64,000 nucleotides of DNA from Fragilaria crotonensis (taxonomy: Eukaryota; Bacillariophyta; Fragilariophyceae; Fragilariales; Fragilariaceae): contig JAKSYS010000334.1 in assembly GCA_022925895.1 (NCBI GenBank), positions 1 through 64,000 of the forward strand, in the 5' to 3' direction. Shown piece by piece: positions 1-12,133 of this stretch. The notes beneath the pieces were generated by a model. It was not told the origin of the DNA. It searched no databases and worked only from the letters and a program-made list of their open reading frames with translations. Made by a program: the position numbers and the translations under genes. Each line of letters starts with the position of its first letter. Position 1 is the stretch's first letter.

Positions 1-106
1 GCAGTCGCCGTCAGACAGACGAACACGAGACACAGACAGACGAACACCGGACACAACACAAGATGCGAATTGAACTCGAATCAACAAAGACACTACTCTA
101 GTTAAT
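1..106 (+). repeat. A1 split direct repeat of YR copy A (partial)
   Basis: The block ends in ACTCTAGTTAAT and recurs as A2 at 6356-6506. The window begins inside it. In this element family A1/A2 and B1/B2 pairs support template jumps and circle formation before recombinase-mediated integration. Confidence 0.8.
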
Positions 107-3100
107 TTAATCTGGCCTCTTCCTCAAACCACCAACCGACCGACGACTCGAACGACGAACGCAGATAGGATGGCCGACATGTCGTCCCCTATGACGATGA
201 CGTCTACGTGGGAAGACGTCTTCCGTGCCCTTGACCAGTGGGAAGTGGTCCCGAAGCTCAACAGATTACACACGAAATCGAATTCGATTAATACGGAGTC
301 TACAGGGTTTGTACACCTGTGTTCGCCGGACATCGCACACCTGATGGTAAACACGCACGGGACGATCCGTCTGTTCCACCACTTTCACCACGACGCCGAC
401 GACGGACTAAACGACGGAACGAACGCCCTATGGGCACTTCGGCGGCGGTGGATTCGCAGCCGCCATGGCGGTCGACACGAAACAGATCGTCAGAAGCCAC
501 GTTGGAACGCCTTACGATTGGTCCAAAATGCTCACGTGGAATTCTACGTCCGACGTACGAAGAGCGATTGAAGAATTGGTGACGACGAGATCTTCGGTGT
601 CAGGCGTCAGCGAGAGCGCCGGACAGGCATCGGCGCCGGCGCGGGAGCCTCCTGTGGCAGCGACGAGAGGACGCCCAAAAGGCAGTGCCCCAAGAGGCAG
701 ATCCAAGTCGAGCAAACATACTAACGAGACTAACGACCAAGACAAGACGAACGACGCGGACGCGGACGACACAGAAGACGTCACGGTCGTCGGTTTCACC
801 ATGAAACCGACAGTACCAGTTCCGGCGTTCATCGCAGCAGCCATCATGGAATCATACGTCACCGACCCTGAGGAATTGGCCCTGATGATAGTCAGGACCA
901 TCAAACAGAGGGCGAGTGAGGACCCGGACCCGACCGGGCGTCGAGGTTGGCCGAAGCAGCGTCCTACGTACCTCGATGGGTTCTCTGCGTTGCAGCGAGC
1001 ACCAGAACCACTCACGGTCCAACAAAGTGGGGAGTGGCGGCTTCGTCAGCTTACTCTAGGCGAGCGGACGACTGGGCGAAAGTCCTACACATGAAGTACC
1101 TGGCCGTGAAGGCTAAAAGCCTCATCCAATCGGACGATCAGTCAGAAACGCCAGGACGAGAGAACGACGCCATCAGAAACTTGTCGAGCCTCCTCGAAAG
1201 ACAGGTCGCTAGCGCAGTCGCGTCATCTCCTCAAATCCCGAAGACAGGATTCGACTCGTTCCCCGTCGACAAAGCGGATGATCCTGTTCGTTTCGAGAAG
1301 GACGCCTTGGGAGGACCCCAACTCGCCCCGTCAGACCTTCGCAGACATCCTAGCGCTCAGCAACGTGGCGTACGTCCAAAACCACATACACCATTTCTTG
1401 CGCAACACGAAAGGGAGGGATGCATTCATCCCAATGGGTTTCTGCGCAGCCATTCGGACCGCATCCTTCCTAGCCGACGCTTCGGACAGACCAGGAGCCT
1501 TCAGCCTTTTTTGCTGCGGGCCCCAGACGCTCGCACGATCGAACGCGACGGGCAGGGATGCTCTCGACCACGCAAGCACCCTTGTTCAAATGCAACTTAA
1601 GACGACAGACACGACAACTGGATTCTCGGACAAAGACATCAAGAGCATGACGAAGCTCAATTTCACTATCCCGCGTGATTTTCACGAGCTCGCGCGACTA
1701 CTCGAGAACATGGCGGGGTGGCCGAGCTCCTCTTCGGCCCGCGGTCCCCGTTGACGCATATGTTGGACGAGTGGTGTCGTTTCCTGACGCGAGCAGTCGG
1801 ATCGACCTTAGCGACGTTACGACAGCTAGCTCACGAAGACAACTCGGCCGCCTGTCGCCTCGGTTGGTTCATCGAGAAACGCACGCAACAATACTTGGTG
1901 TTGTGCGCAGGAGTGGAACACGAGGACGATATCAACCTGAATCTGCTAGACTTCCGTTCGACGCGTCAGCAACTGGAGGACGGAGCCTTCGTCTTCCCGC
2001 CTGCGACTTCTTGAAAGACAGGATGGGGTCCGGGGCAGCGCTGCCGCGAGGCGGAAGCCCCAGCGCATCAGGAGGAGGCGGCGCACGATCTGGACGAAAG
2101 GGACAACCAGCAGACGCTGTCACGAACCCGCAGCAGGACCTGTTCACGAAGGACGCCAACGACGTCTGGCAGGTCTTCCTCGATCACGTGCGGAGCGGGC
2201 CGCTCCCGAACATGTGCTGCCGCTGGCACTTGAACGGCAAGTGTGTCCGGAGCTGCTTCCTGAGCGCTTCGCACGTCGCCCTTACGACCGAACAAACCGC
2301 GAGCGTTAGGGCATGGATCGAACAATGCAGGGCGCGCATGCGCCGACCCTCGTCCGACTCGACGCCGCCCAGCAAGAAAACGAAATTAGGACCCTCTGCA
2401 TCTGCTTACACTACACTTTTTCGTCGCTCAGCCTTCCCGGTGGTCCTTTGATCACGAGGCAGCCCATCGCGAATTTCACAATCGACGAACGACAGGGGAC
2501 GCACCGCCTTTCCGCGACTCGCGCCAGCCGACCGATGGACCCATAGCGGGTCCGTCCATAGCAATCCCGGCTGCACAACCACGCCCGACGGCAACGATCG
2601 CCACGCATGAGACATCGCTCGCGGCCGCGACACCGCCTCGCCCCGCCCGACCGCCCACGACCGTCCGCCGCGGAGCTGACCGCCCCGGCACTGCGAACGA
2701 GGACGTTCGTCTCACGTCACGACTCCTGGACACCCCCTCTGGGGGTCCTAGGACCAACGGTAAGTCACTCGCCCTGGTTCCACTTCCGACGATACCGCTT
2801 CCGAATGTCGACTCGCCTTTCCCGCGCCTTCCCGAACCTCGACTCGCCGATGCTCTGGCCAGCATCCTCGACGCCCCAGCCGACGACGCACCCGACCGAA
2901 TTCCGCTTCGAATGGACTCACGAGGCGGCCGCTCACAACCTGGCAGTCCTCCGGCGCTACGCGCTGGACCTCGGGGCAGCCGTGGACGCCCAACCGTTCA
3001 GCGCGGTGACACGGATCCGAATTTCGATCCGCCGCGCTCCTGGCGCCGCTCCTCTCCGCACACCCGCTCTGGTCGCGCTTCCAAGAGCGCATTTCAGACG

Positions 3101-6058
3101 GCGCGGATTTTCCCGCGAGATTTCCGACGCCGACCGCCTCGCCGACGTCCGCGACAACCTCGCCCGTGGCAATCACAAATCGGCCCGAGGCCACGAAGCG
3201 AAGTTGATATCAATGCTAAAGAAGAAGTGGAAAGGGGCTGGCAACTGCCCCTACCGAGGAGGCCGCTCTGGAATTAGAAGGCTGCGAGGTGGCGCCTTTG
3301 GGCATGGTGGCACAGACATCGATCGACGAGAAGGGACAGACCATCGAGAAGCTAAGGCTCACACGACCAGTCATTCAACCCCAGCGGGATCCCAGGACGA
3401 AGCGTAAACGACAGAGTGGACACGTCACAACTGACGACCGCACGATTTGGCAGGGCTTTCAGTCGACTGATGTACCACATCTCGTACCTCAGACAATTGT
3501 GGCCGAAAGAACCCATCCTCCTCACAAAGGTGGACTGCAAATCCGCCTACAGACGAATACACTTAAAGGCACGAACCGCCCTGAAGTCTTGCACTAGCAT
3601 TGACGACCTGCTCCTCGTGGCACTCAGGATGACTTTCGGAGGAGCACCAAACCCGTCCCAGTGGAGCGACGTGTCCGAAGTAATCACGGACCTTGCGAAT
3701 GACCTCGTCAGGAGATCAGACTGGGACCGAAGGTATTCCACTCGCCGCATCAACACTTGCTTGATTCTGACGAAGCCGTAGATAACGACGATGGAATGAT
3801 CGACGGGTCGAGCGAATTCGGAGAAGCCGATTTCTTCGCTGTGAACTACCCGATCGCAAACGACGACGATCTACCCAGATTCGACTGTTACCTGGACGAC
3901 ATTTTGGGGCTTTCAACCCAAGAGACGCAGAAAAGAGCTCGGCAGCGATTCCCCTTGCATTGCACATAGTGGGAAGACCCCACAACGCAGAGAAACGAAT
4001 CCTTTCCCAGAGACGACATCCTTGCCATCCCGAAGTTCCTGGCCGAGGCGAAACCATCTGAGCGGAAGATGATCTTGGGATGGCTGGTAGACACACGCCG
4101 CTTCACGGTCGCTCTGCCTGAGGACAAATACCACGCATGGACGAAAGTGATCGACAAGATCCTAGCGAACAGGCATGCGCACGTAACGACGAACGATCTG
4201 GAGAAGACCCTCGGACGACTCAGCCACGCCGCATACGTCGTCCCGTACTCCAGGCATTTCATGGGGCGACTCTACAAGGCATGCGAGAGATCGAAACGAA
4301 GTGGAAAGACGAGACTGACGAATCCCCAACGCGATGACCTGAGCCTTTGGAGGAGCTTCCTGCGAAGAGCGGCGCAAGGGATCTCCATCAACAGATTGGT
4401 CTGCAGGTGGCCGACGCGAATCGTTCGGGTGGACGCTTGCCCGCAAGGGATAGGAGGATATGGTCTCCAAAGCGGGATTGCTTGGCGATACCAACTGCCC
4501 GAAGATCTAGCGGGACGAGCGACACTTAATACGTTGGAGTTTCTAGCAGCCTTCGTGGGAATGGTAGTCGAATTCCGCGAAGGAAAAAAAGTGGTCGCCA
4601 GTCTCGGACGTCCTGCTAAGCCAAGGGGATAGCACCTCGGCCGCAGGGTGGCTGGCAAAGTCCAGCTTCGACGACAACTGTCCGCTTCACCTCACCATCG
4701 CGAGGAGTTTCGCTGATTTCTGTCTGACGCACGAGATCGACCACTACACTCAATGGTTCCCGGGGCGAGAGAACAAGGTGGCGGACATTTTATCGCGAGA
4801 CTTCGCGCTCGACGACGACGAGGTCACCTCGCTCATCAGGAAACATGGCTCACCCTTTGTCCCACAGAACTTCAGGATCATCCCCTTGCAGCCAGCCCTC
4901 ATTTCGCAGATTGGAGACTGGCTGCGTCTGCTGCCCAAAACGCAGCTCTTGCCGACTCAACCCGCGCCAAGCGCAGCAGCAGCTGGAACTGCTACGCACG
5001 ATTCCTCGAGCGAGTCGGAGTCGACCTCGACCCTTTTCTCCGCCGGTTCGGACGAAACGAAAGGACGGAAATCTTCGCGTGTTTCGCTGCCGCCCTTCGG
5101 GACGGACGGCTTCGCTTCCAGACAGCCTGCGACAGATGGCAATGGAGCCATGTCCGGTACCATTCGTGCCACCCTCGACGGTGTGGCTCAGACCTTCAGG
5201 CTTAACAAACTTGAGAGCCCAATCCACGACTCCGCCGGACGCCTCGACCCCCTTCTGGCTTTACAATTGAAGAAGTACGCGGACGACGACCCGGGAGTCG
5301 CACAACAACAAGCCATTCCTCTTGAAGTGATCAGGAAGGTGAGATCCTGGTCCAGGAACGAGTTGGACGTGGCAGTCGGACAACTGGTGGTCACGGCCTT
5401 TTTCTTCGCCATGAGGTCTTGCGAATACTCCGACGTGGGAGGCGGCAGACGAACATCGGTAGTCAGAGTAGACGACGTTCGATTCAGGAAACAGGACGAA
5501 ACGCTGACGACTTTCTCCTACGAACAAACCCGAAATGCAGACGCCGTAACGATCACCTATCGACAACAAAAGAACGGAGACAAAGGAGCGAAGGTGACGC
5601 AGCACAGGAACAACAACCCCGGTCAGGCAGACATATGTCCGGTACGGACACTTGCGGAATTGATTCACAGAATTAGAGGCTACGAACGACTTGGTCGGAC
5701 GAACCCGAAGATAAACGCTTTCGTATCGACAACATCGAACGAGCTCGAACACGTCTCTTCGAAAACGATCCTCGAACAGCTGAGGGCCGCGACAATACTA
5801 TCGGGAGAGAGAGGCTGGGACTCCAGGCCGATCGAATCGGTACGCACTCGATTAGGTCGGGCGCGGCCATGGCAATGCACTTGGCAGGTGTGCCAAGCGA
5901 AACGATACAGATGGTGGGCCGTTGGCGGAGCAGGACGTTCATGAGATACCTACGCATCCAAGTGCCAGACACCACGATCGGGGTCGCCACGCATGACGAA
6001 TCGACAAACTTTCTTCACAGTCGCCCATGATCCTGCGGACGAACGACAACCGGAAAAT

Positions 6059-6355
6059 GGCGGAAACCAGGTCGACTCACAACGACGCGACGGACCCCTA
6101 GATGAATATCACGGGACCGACCCCGCGAGACGAACCAGGAGAGAGAGACAAAACTATTAGGACCAGATTCCGATGCCATCTATTTAGTTCCACTAGCCTC
6201 GTGAACATGAAGGAGAATCCAGAAAACCACACACAGCAACACACGAATCGACGCGACAGTACGCGAGACAGCGGTACGACGAAACCACTAGGCGGCCGAC
6301 TCATCCGACTAAACGGACTTAGAGAAATGCGGACAAGACTCGGAATTTATTTCGT
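6059..6355 (+). repeat. B1 split direct repeat of YR copy A
   Basis: A block of about 297 bp from GGCGGAAACCAGG to TTTATTTCGT, repeated as B2 at 6588-6887. It runs directly into A2 with no spacer, the B1-A2 junction typical of Ngaro/PAT elements. Confidence 0.85.
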
Positions 6356-6506
6356 GGCATGTCCGAAGTTCGGGAAAGGGAGAGCAGTCGCCGTCAGACA
6401 GACGAACACGAGACACAGACAGACGAACACCCGGACACAACACAAGATGCGAATTGCTCACAATCCGGACGAACTCGAATCAACAAAGACACTACTCTAG
6501 TTAATC
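6356..6506 (+). repeat. A2 split direct repeat of YR copy A
   Basis: A block of about 150 bp starting GGCATGTCCGAAG and ending ACTCTAGTTAAT. It is identical or nearly so to A1, including the stretch of short related units CAGACAGACGAACAC. It lies between B1 and an 81-bp spacer that leads to B2. Confidence 0.85.
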
Positions 6507-6587
6507 CCACCCACCCACCTCCTCTCCTGGCCCGATGCCTAGTTCATCGCGCCTCGGCGCGTTACCTCCTGGCCATGCACTGCATGG

Positions 6588-6887
6588 GGCGGAAACCAGG
6601 TCGACTCACAACGACGCGACGGACCCCCGCTAGATGAATATCACGGGACCGACCCCGCGAGACGAACCAGGAGAGAGAGACAAAACTATTAGGACCAGAT
6701 TCCGATGCCATCTATTTAGTTCCACTAGCCTCGTGAACATGAAGGAGAATCCAGAAAACCACACACAGCAACACACGAATCGACGCGACAGTACGCGAGA
6801 CAGCGGTACGACGAAACCACTAGGCGGCCGACTCATCCGACTAAACGGACTTAGAGAAATGCGGACAAGACTCGGAATTTATTTCGT
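6588..6887 (+). repeat. B2 split direct repeat of YR copy A (element right end)
   Basis: A second copy of B1, about 300 bp, ending TTTATTTCGT where unique sequence begins. This end point matches the end of the inverted copy at 14206, which fixes the element boundary. Confidence 0.85.
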
Positions 6888-7169
6888 ACGCAAACTTCGA
6901 CGTTCGCGACGCCTTTTGGCCTCCTCCTATTTTTACATGGCAGACTATTCCTGGTACAGAGGAACGCGAGTGCATTGTCTCGTACGATTATTCTGTTCCA
7001 TACGATCCTAATGTCACATCTTGGGTTTTTCCACCGAAGTAAATCTCTCATTCCAAAGATGACTAAGAAAATTGTGCATGTTCGTGTCTCGTTTATAAGC
7101 AACAAATAACATTTAGCTGATGCGTTGGTAAAAAAAATACATCTAGTTACTACCTTATACGGCCCTAAA
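6888..7169. other. Unique sequence between YR copy A and the Myb-like relic
   Basis: No coding feature is supported here. It is AT-richer than the element to its left and is probably the 3' flank of the minus-strand gene that follows. A left terminus of the large transposon could lie here or be hidden under copy A; I see no inverted repeat matching the right side. Confidence 0.4.
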
Positions 7170-8790
7170 TTATTTTCTTTTTGTTTCATTTCTCTCTAGC
7201 ATTGCTTGCATCCAATTCATAAACGACAGCATGCACTCGGACTGTATTTTCAATTCCATTTTTCTCACCCGTTTCTCAATCTTCCGCTCTTTCAGCAATA
7301 ATTTGTGGATGTCTACTAACTCGCCAAGCACCATAGCAAGCTTATCTTCCTTTTGCTTTTTGATTCCGATCACCTTACCTACTTTCATTTTTTTTGCCTT
7401 TACGCTGCCGATTTCCTTTTCCAATTTTCTTTTATGTTGAAGCAGCTTGTGTGTCTGTTCTTTCAACAACAATACATGTTCATTTTTCATTTGTTGCACC
7501 TCTGCCGTCTTCTTCTTGCGAACCAAACCAAACTTCCGTCCCGTCCTTCGTACCTCATAGTCCTGCGCTCTTCTCACTTTTGTGAAGTCTTCGCAACCCT
7601 TTTCCACTTCTTTTCCTCGTCGTCGTCAACCTCGTCCTCGTCCTCGTCGTCGTCATCCTCGTCCTGTCGTCGTCATCCTCGTCCTCGTCCTCGCTGCCCT
7701 CGTCGTCGTCATCCTCGCCCTCTGCCGTCCTCGTCGCTGTCATCCTCGTCGTCATCCTCGTCGTCTCCGCCGCGTCCTCGTTGCCGTCTCGTCGTCGTCG
7801 TCCCCACTTCTTCCTCGTCGTCATGCTCCTTGTCATCCTCGTCGTCGTCCTTGTCGTCTTCCTCTTCTTCTTCGTTTTCTTCCTGGTTTTCCTTCCCATT
7901 GTCCACCATGTCATCATCTCCGTCATTTTCTTTGTCTTGGTCTTTCTTGTTATCCTTCTTCCTCGCACCCTTATGAAGTTTGGAACCTGCGTTGGTTTGG
8001 CAGCCACTGCATTGTGTTTTCTAGCTTTTTCTGAGGCAGCCTTTTCGATGGTGTTCTTCATTCTTTTTTCTTTGATTTTGTCGTTTAATTGTCTTGCCAC
8101 CACGCAGTTTGGATTACTTGCGCCTTCTGGAACGGGTGTTCGTAGCAAAGATGTGAACTTCCTCTTCAGAGCTTCCCTCGTCCTGTAACCATAGCTCTGT
8201 CTATATGCATTGTGAATGGCATCCCAATCGTTTAACCTCACTGGTAAAGCGCCTGCCACGAGCTGCAAGAGGCATTTAATTTCGTCGTTTTGGAATGGAC
8301 GCGCTCCCTCCTTTTTCTTGACATTGTTTGAAGAATGATTTTCATTTGCCTCTGTTTTTTTCCCGTCATCTGCCAGTGATTTATTTTGTTTTTAAACTCC
8401 GCCTTGCTGTCGGCATTCACGTCAGAGGAGACGTCCTTTACCAACTTCCGTTCTGTACCATCTCCAGCTTCTTTTATTTTGATGCTTCCATTGACCTCCT
8501 CCGCCCTCAACGCATCAACAATGAGGTTTCGCGCTGCTTTGCCCTATGATGATGTGTGTACATCACATTGTTTTCATCTGCTGGAACATCGCTCTTGTGC
8601 AATGCTTCGAACTTTCTCTTCAACGCTTCGCTGTTCCTAGCCGGGTACTGCTCCTTGTGCAATCTCTCAATGGTGTCCCACCCAGTTATGCCTGCAGGAA
8701 TTACCTTTTCGACATTCGTCAATAAAAAGTCAACTCGTCTGTGTTGAAGGCAGAACCTCTCCTCTAGCAAGCTTCTCCTTTGGTGGCATT
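7170..8790 (-). pseudogene. Tandem Myb/SANT-like (DUF6818-type) protein with acidic and coiled-coil C-terminus, decayed
   Basis: Read on the minus strand, two related domains follow each other: one near 8570-8770 (GWDTIERLHKEQYPARNSEA then LKRKFEALH) and one near 8110-8290 (LNDWDAIHNAYRQSYGYRT then EALKRKFTSLLRTPVPEG). The W-x-x-I-x-x-x-Y...R...E-A-L-K-R-K-F-x-x-L pattern is that of Myb/SANT-like DUF6818 domains, likely DNA binding. A long Asp/Glu low-complexity tract follows (about 7610-7910), then a Lys/Glu-rich coiled coil (7170-7550). The frame changes several times between these blocks, so the copy is probably dead, unless some changes are unrecognised introns. Its place beside transposase and peptidase relics suggests an accessory DNA-binding protein of the same transposon. 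Confidence 0.55.
7610..7910 (-). repeat. Asp/Glu codon low-complexity tract (GAC/GAG-rich purine tract)
   Basis: About 300 bp of imperfect trinucleotide repeats; the + strand shows TCGTC/TCCTCG runs. Read on the minus strand this encodes mixed Asp/Glu runs in one frame. The + strand Ser-rich and Arg/Pro-rich readings are frame shadows. Such tracts slip readily, which may explain frame changes in the gene. Confidence 0.7.
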
Positions 8791-9547
8791 ATCAAATTTA
8801 AACGACAACGATCACCGCAAAGGCAGTTTGATACCTTCTCCTTTGTTGAAGAATGCACACGTGATATCTTCAAAACTTGAACTTCGATAGCACACCGAAA
8901 TGAGCTTTTTTACGAGTGAGGGTGATCATGGAGTCGACGTAAATCAGCAGTAGGTCCAGTACCATTCTGTACTAGTTGCGAGATCCAAGGCAGCCGCCGC
9001 CGCCGCCGCGCGTGATATTTGTGAACAGCATAGGTCGCCGTATGTTTTCTAGGATAATGGTACGATACGACATCATTGATGTACGATGTACATATGTCCT
9101 GCAACAGTACATACGCCGGTTTAGCAAGTCGACAGTTCAGATTTTTTAATTGGCGAATATACCAGGTTTCTACGTTTCATGAATTCGAGCTATGCATACA
9201 CCGCTCCGTAGTGAAATGGTTTTTGTCACTTCACACTTCGTTTCATCGATCACACGAACGCGTGTTCATCTCTTTTGTTCGTCAATTCCGAAGCCTCCTT
9301 GATCCCCCAGATCAATAGTACAATCACGCCTTCCGTTCAAGCTGTGTGCTTCGTATCGTTAGTTGTGAAGCGGTAACAGGGTCCTTGCCGCTTTCTGAAG
9401 TGCTTCCACCTGGTCACCTGCGAGAGGTTGCGCAGTAATAGCGCTTTCGAACCAGTCGTGCCTCACCAGTGGATCACCAAGATCGTATTGTCTCCACGGA
9501 GTTCATAGGCAACCGAAACTAGATTCAGCTGAATCTACACACAAACT
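8791..9547. promoter_or_regulatory. Divergent intergenic region between the Myb-like relic (-) and the GNAT/C48 relic (+)
   Basis: About 750 bp without a convincing gene. It holds a short CCG trinucleotide run near 8990-9010 and AT-rich sequence on both sides. From its position it would carry both promoters; no specific site can be named. Confidence 0.4.
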
Positions 9548-10711
9548 GTGTGCTGGTACCGTTCCTCAATCAACGCTGACGAAGCAGCACAAAGCTATGA
9601 TTTCGATCAAGGATTGCCCTTGGACATTTTTAGTACAAATGATCACCTTGAGAATTTGTACCAGTATTTGGAGGCTGACGAATTTAGGGAGCATACATGT
9701 AAAGTGCGAAATGGGACCAGTCCCACGCCTCAAAAAGCCACGATGTATACGCAAACATCCACAAAACCCCATTGACAGCAATGCGCCTTTCCGTATTTTC
9801 AAAATTGACGACTGACCTCAACTGGTTGGAGGTTATTCACAAACAGCCAGAAAACAAGCAATTCCGGTGGGGCTACGATGTTATTTTTTAAACCCAAGCT
9901 CTGTACCGGACAAACCTAATCAATCGAGCGAGAAAAAACTGCCACCGTCAAAGCAGCACGAGTTTACAAGAATGGGCGCATCGCATGTTATTCAATTTCT
10001 ACAGTACGACATTTTCACTAAACGAGGAACAACAGGTCATCGTATCCGACGGATTGAAAGTCGATCAGACAATTGCTTTGATTGCTTTCAGGCAAAAGGC
10101 AAAATCACTGTTGCCTAATTCTTTTGTGCGTAACAAAAATACAATTGTTGTGGCAGCAACGACTTTCCGTGTTTGTTATGATGAGAAACCAGGGACAGCA
10201 TTCGTTCGATGGTTAGGTGTCCGTGACATGGGACCCTTCCCCGCACACCTATTCTCATCGTGGCGTCGAAAAGGAATTGGTTCTTTCCTGATGAAGTTAA
10301 TTATCAAAAGGTGCGCTTTTGATAATCGGAGACAACGCTGGATACGGAACTGCGTACTGTGCAAACGCAAACAGCAACAAAAACAGTGAAATTACGATTG
10401 ACATTTTCATGCAGGTAAATGCAATTGATTCCATCTCATTTGCATTTATCAAATCGATTGGTTTCCTTGATATCAACGAAGTGGGACTGCGCAACAACTT
10501 GGTCCACTCTCCACCCAAAATTTTTTTCAAGGTATCTCTAACTTGGAAAAAGAATGGTTACCGTACCTGTGCCACCTTCGACAATGTCCTGTATCGTCTC
10601 GTCTCCAAGGGAACACAAACACACCAGCGACAGAAGACGGTGATGCTCTGGAAGCTGCAAGGAAAGTGCAAACTGAACATGCAGATTCCATTGACGTCGA
10701 GACTCCTATAG
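9548..10711 (+). pseudogene. GNAT-type N-acetyltransferase domain, start of the GNAT-C48 gene, decayed
   Basis: The region from 9985 encodes a GNAT-like fold. A beta-strand segment (TTFRVCYDEKPGTAFVRWLG) precedes the acetyl-CoA loop SSWRRKGIGSFLMKLII, which matches the R-x-x-G-x-G/A motif A. A later segment (IFMQVNAIDSISFAFIKSIGF, from about 10390) matches the GNAT motif with Asn before the alpha-4/beta-7 unit ending in GF. Upstream, 9548-9775 encodes an acidic segment of unknown function in the same direction. At least three frame changes separate these pieces, including one inside the domain near 10320. Substrate is unknown; in this context a histone, transposase or SUMO-pathway target is conceivable but unproven. 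Confidence 0.5.
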
Positions 10712-10761
10712 CAACATTTGAAGTTTCAACATCAAAAGGAACTGAAGCTCCACCTGCTGAT

Positions 10762-10896
10762 GTTATTGATGTTGATGCCCTGATGCCATTGTGACGACAG
10801 TGAAAGGTTCTACATCAGTTATTGATGTTGATGCCCCTGATGCCATTCTGACGCCAGTGAAAGGTTCAACATCAGTTATTGATGTTGATGCTGCTG
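10762..10896 (+). repeat. 57-bp tandem repeat encoding VIDVDA SUMO-interacting-like motifs
   Basis: Two full units (10762-10817, 56 bp; 10818-10874, 57 bp) and the start of a third (10875-10896) share GTTATTGATGTTGATGCC. Each encodes VIDVDA, which fits the SUMO-interacting motif pattern: two hydrophobic residues, any, hydrophobic, then acid. The one-base length difference between units 1 and 2 changes the frame. Confidence 0.75.
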
Positions 10897-12133
10897 TTTG
10901 TATTGATGGTGATGCCACTGCTCTGCCTGTCATGTGGTGCCGTTACCCGCCGACAGCACAGCAGCAAAGAGATGTAACCACGAGGTTACTGTACAATGAT
11001 TTTGTTGCGGCGACATCCGGGCTTAGTCACATCCGTGTCTTGCTACCACACCCCCTCCAGGATCCTTTATGCCCACCTGACGCATTTTGTGTCGGTGGCG
11101 AGATGTTGTCCATTCGGCGCATCCAGCATAGCGAGAAGAATGGAACTGGTTACATCAGCCTCGGTGAATTGGACATGATGCTTGCTGTCATCATGGCTGA
11201 TGGACGATACAATGATCATGTTACCATCATTCCATGCAGTTATACAAAGAATGTGTCATTGGCTTCTGAAGCGTACTCGGATTATGTGAATGCAAGATTG
11301 CAATTACAATTTTGAAGACACAACGTGCTACCCTTCGCACATCAAAGGAAATGTGAATGACTTCACTTTTTCTATAAATGAGGATCACCCCAAGTGGGAA
11401 GAATATTGTAACGTGAAGGAACGACTTAAGGAACACGATGCACTCACTCAGAAACTATGTTCAGAGCTTGAAATATCGTTGAAGCTTCACGAAAAGGAAG
11501 AATTGCATTACAAGACTATGAATTTTGTGGTCGAAAAAGTACTTCGGTCAAACCCATGCATACTCACCAAGAAATTGATCGTATTTCCCTTCTGCGCAGA
11601 AAATCACTGGACGGCAACCTTCATCTTCAATGCGAGTTGTATTGATACGTTTGAAACCCCTGTTGAATCTCGAAACTTAGTTCCGACATTTTTGCGTTAT
11701 TGTCCTTATGAACCAAGCGGATCTGGGGATATGCCAATGAAACATGGCATTTTGTTTCTGTTGAATCTCGCCTATTCATTCTCGCAACATTGCAAACTGC
11801 CCTCATTTAAAGATGTTCCAATGAAAATGCTCGAAGTTTTCATTCGTCTTCAAAACATTATTTGAGGGTACTCGGTACTTCCCGGCCATGAGGATTACTG
11901 GGCGGCGCTGGTTACCAAAGCAGATAGATACACACAATTGTGCGTTCGGTGTTCTTGCTGCAGTTGCCACAATTCTCCGTGACGTTGTTGGGAAAAATAA
12001 TGAGCATGATGAAAGGTACTGCAAAACCTTTGCTCGTTACAATATATTTATTGAGGAGATTGAGGTGTGGCAGCAGACGATAAGCCTGAGTTTTTCATCG
12101 ATTTTCCAAGAACATTACACAACAATAAATTGA
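10791..12133 (+). pseudogene. Ulp1/SENP-like C48 cysteine peptidase region
   Basis: After the VIDVDA repeats comes a segment of unknown function (10900-11315), then a C48-type catalytic region. The His lies in FPFCAENHWTATFIFN (about 11600), the Asp follows in ASCIDTFETP (about 11640), and the oxyanion Gln and nucleophile Cys lie in PKQIDTHNCAFGVLAAV (about 11920-11970). The Gln-to-Cys spacing of six matches Ulp1. Such enzymes cleave SUMO or related tags. The catalytic residues are kept, but the frame changes near 11300, 11870 and 12070, so the copy is broken or mis-sequenced. Some plant and protist transposons are known to carry Ulp1-like domains, which fits this setting. Confidence 0.6.

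Larger units (their letters stand above)
1..6887 (+). mobile_element. Tyrosine-recombinase retroelement, Ngaro/PAT-like, copy A (left edge cut by window)
   Basis: This is a fossil YR (DIRS-order) retroelement. In order it has a gag-like region (about 0.2-2.5 kb) with a Cys-Cys-Cys-His knuckle near 2.2 kb (spacing C-x7-C-x3-C-x5-H), a reverse transcriptase region (about 3.4-4.0 kb), an RNase H region (about 4.1-4.7 kb, TRIVRVDACPQGIGGYG) and a tyrosine recombinase region (about 5.3-5.95 kb). The recombinase shows the FFFAMRSCEYSDV Arg box and a THSIRSG...GRW...Y box. The ends follow A1-body-B1-A2-B2, the split direct repeats known for Ngaro/PAT elements, not LTRs and not DIRS1-type inverted repeats. 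The frames are broken in several places, so it looks inactive. Near-identity to the copy at 14206-21070 suggests it is not old. The first 40 or so bases of A1 lie outside the window. Confidence 0.85.

Noticed and set aside
7353-7976. Ser-rich open frame on the + strand
   Set aside because: It is the reverse reading of the Asp/Glu tract and coiled coil of the minus-strand gene; only the minus strand gives domain-like sequence outside the repeat.
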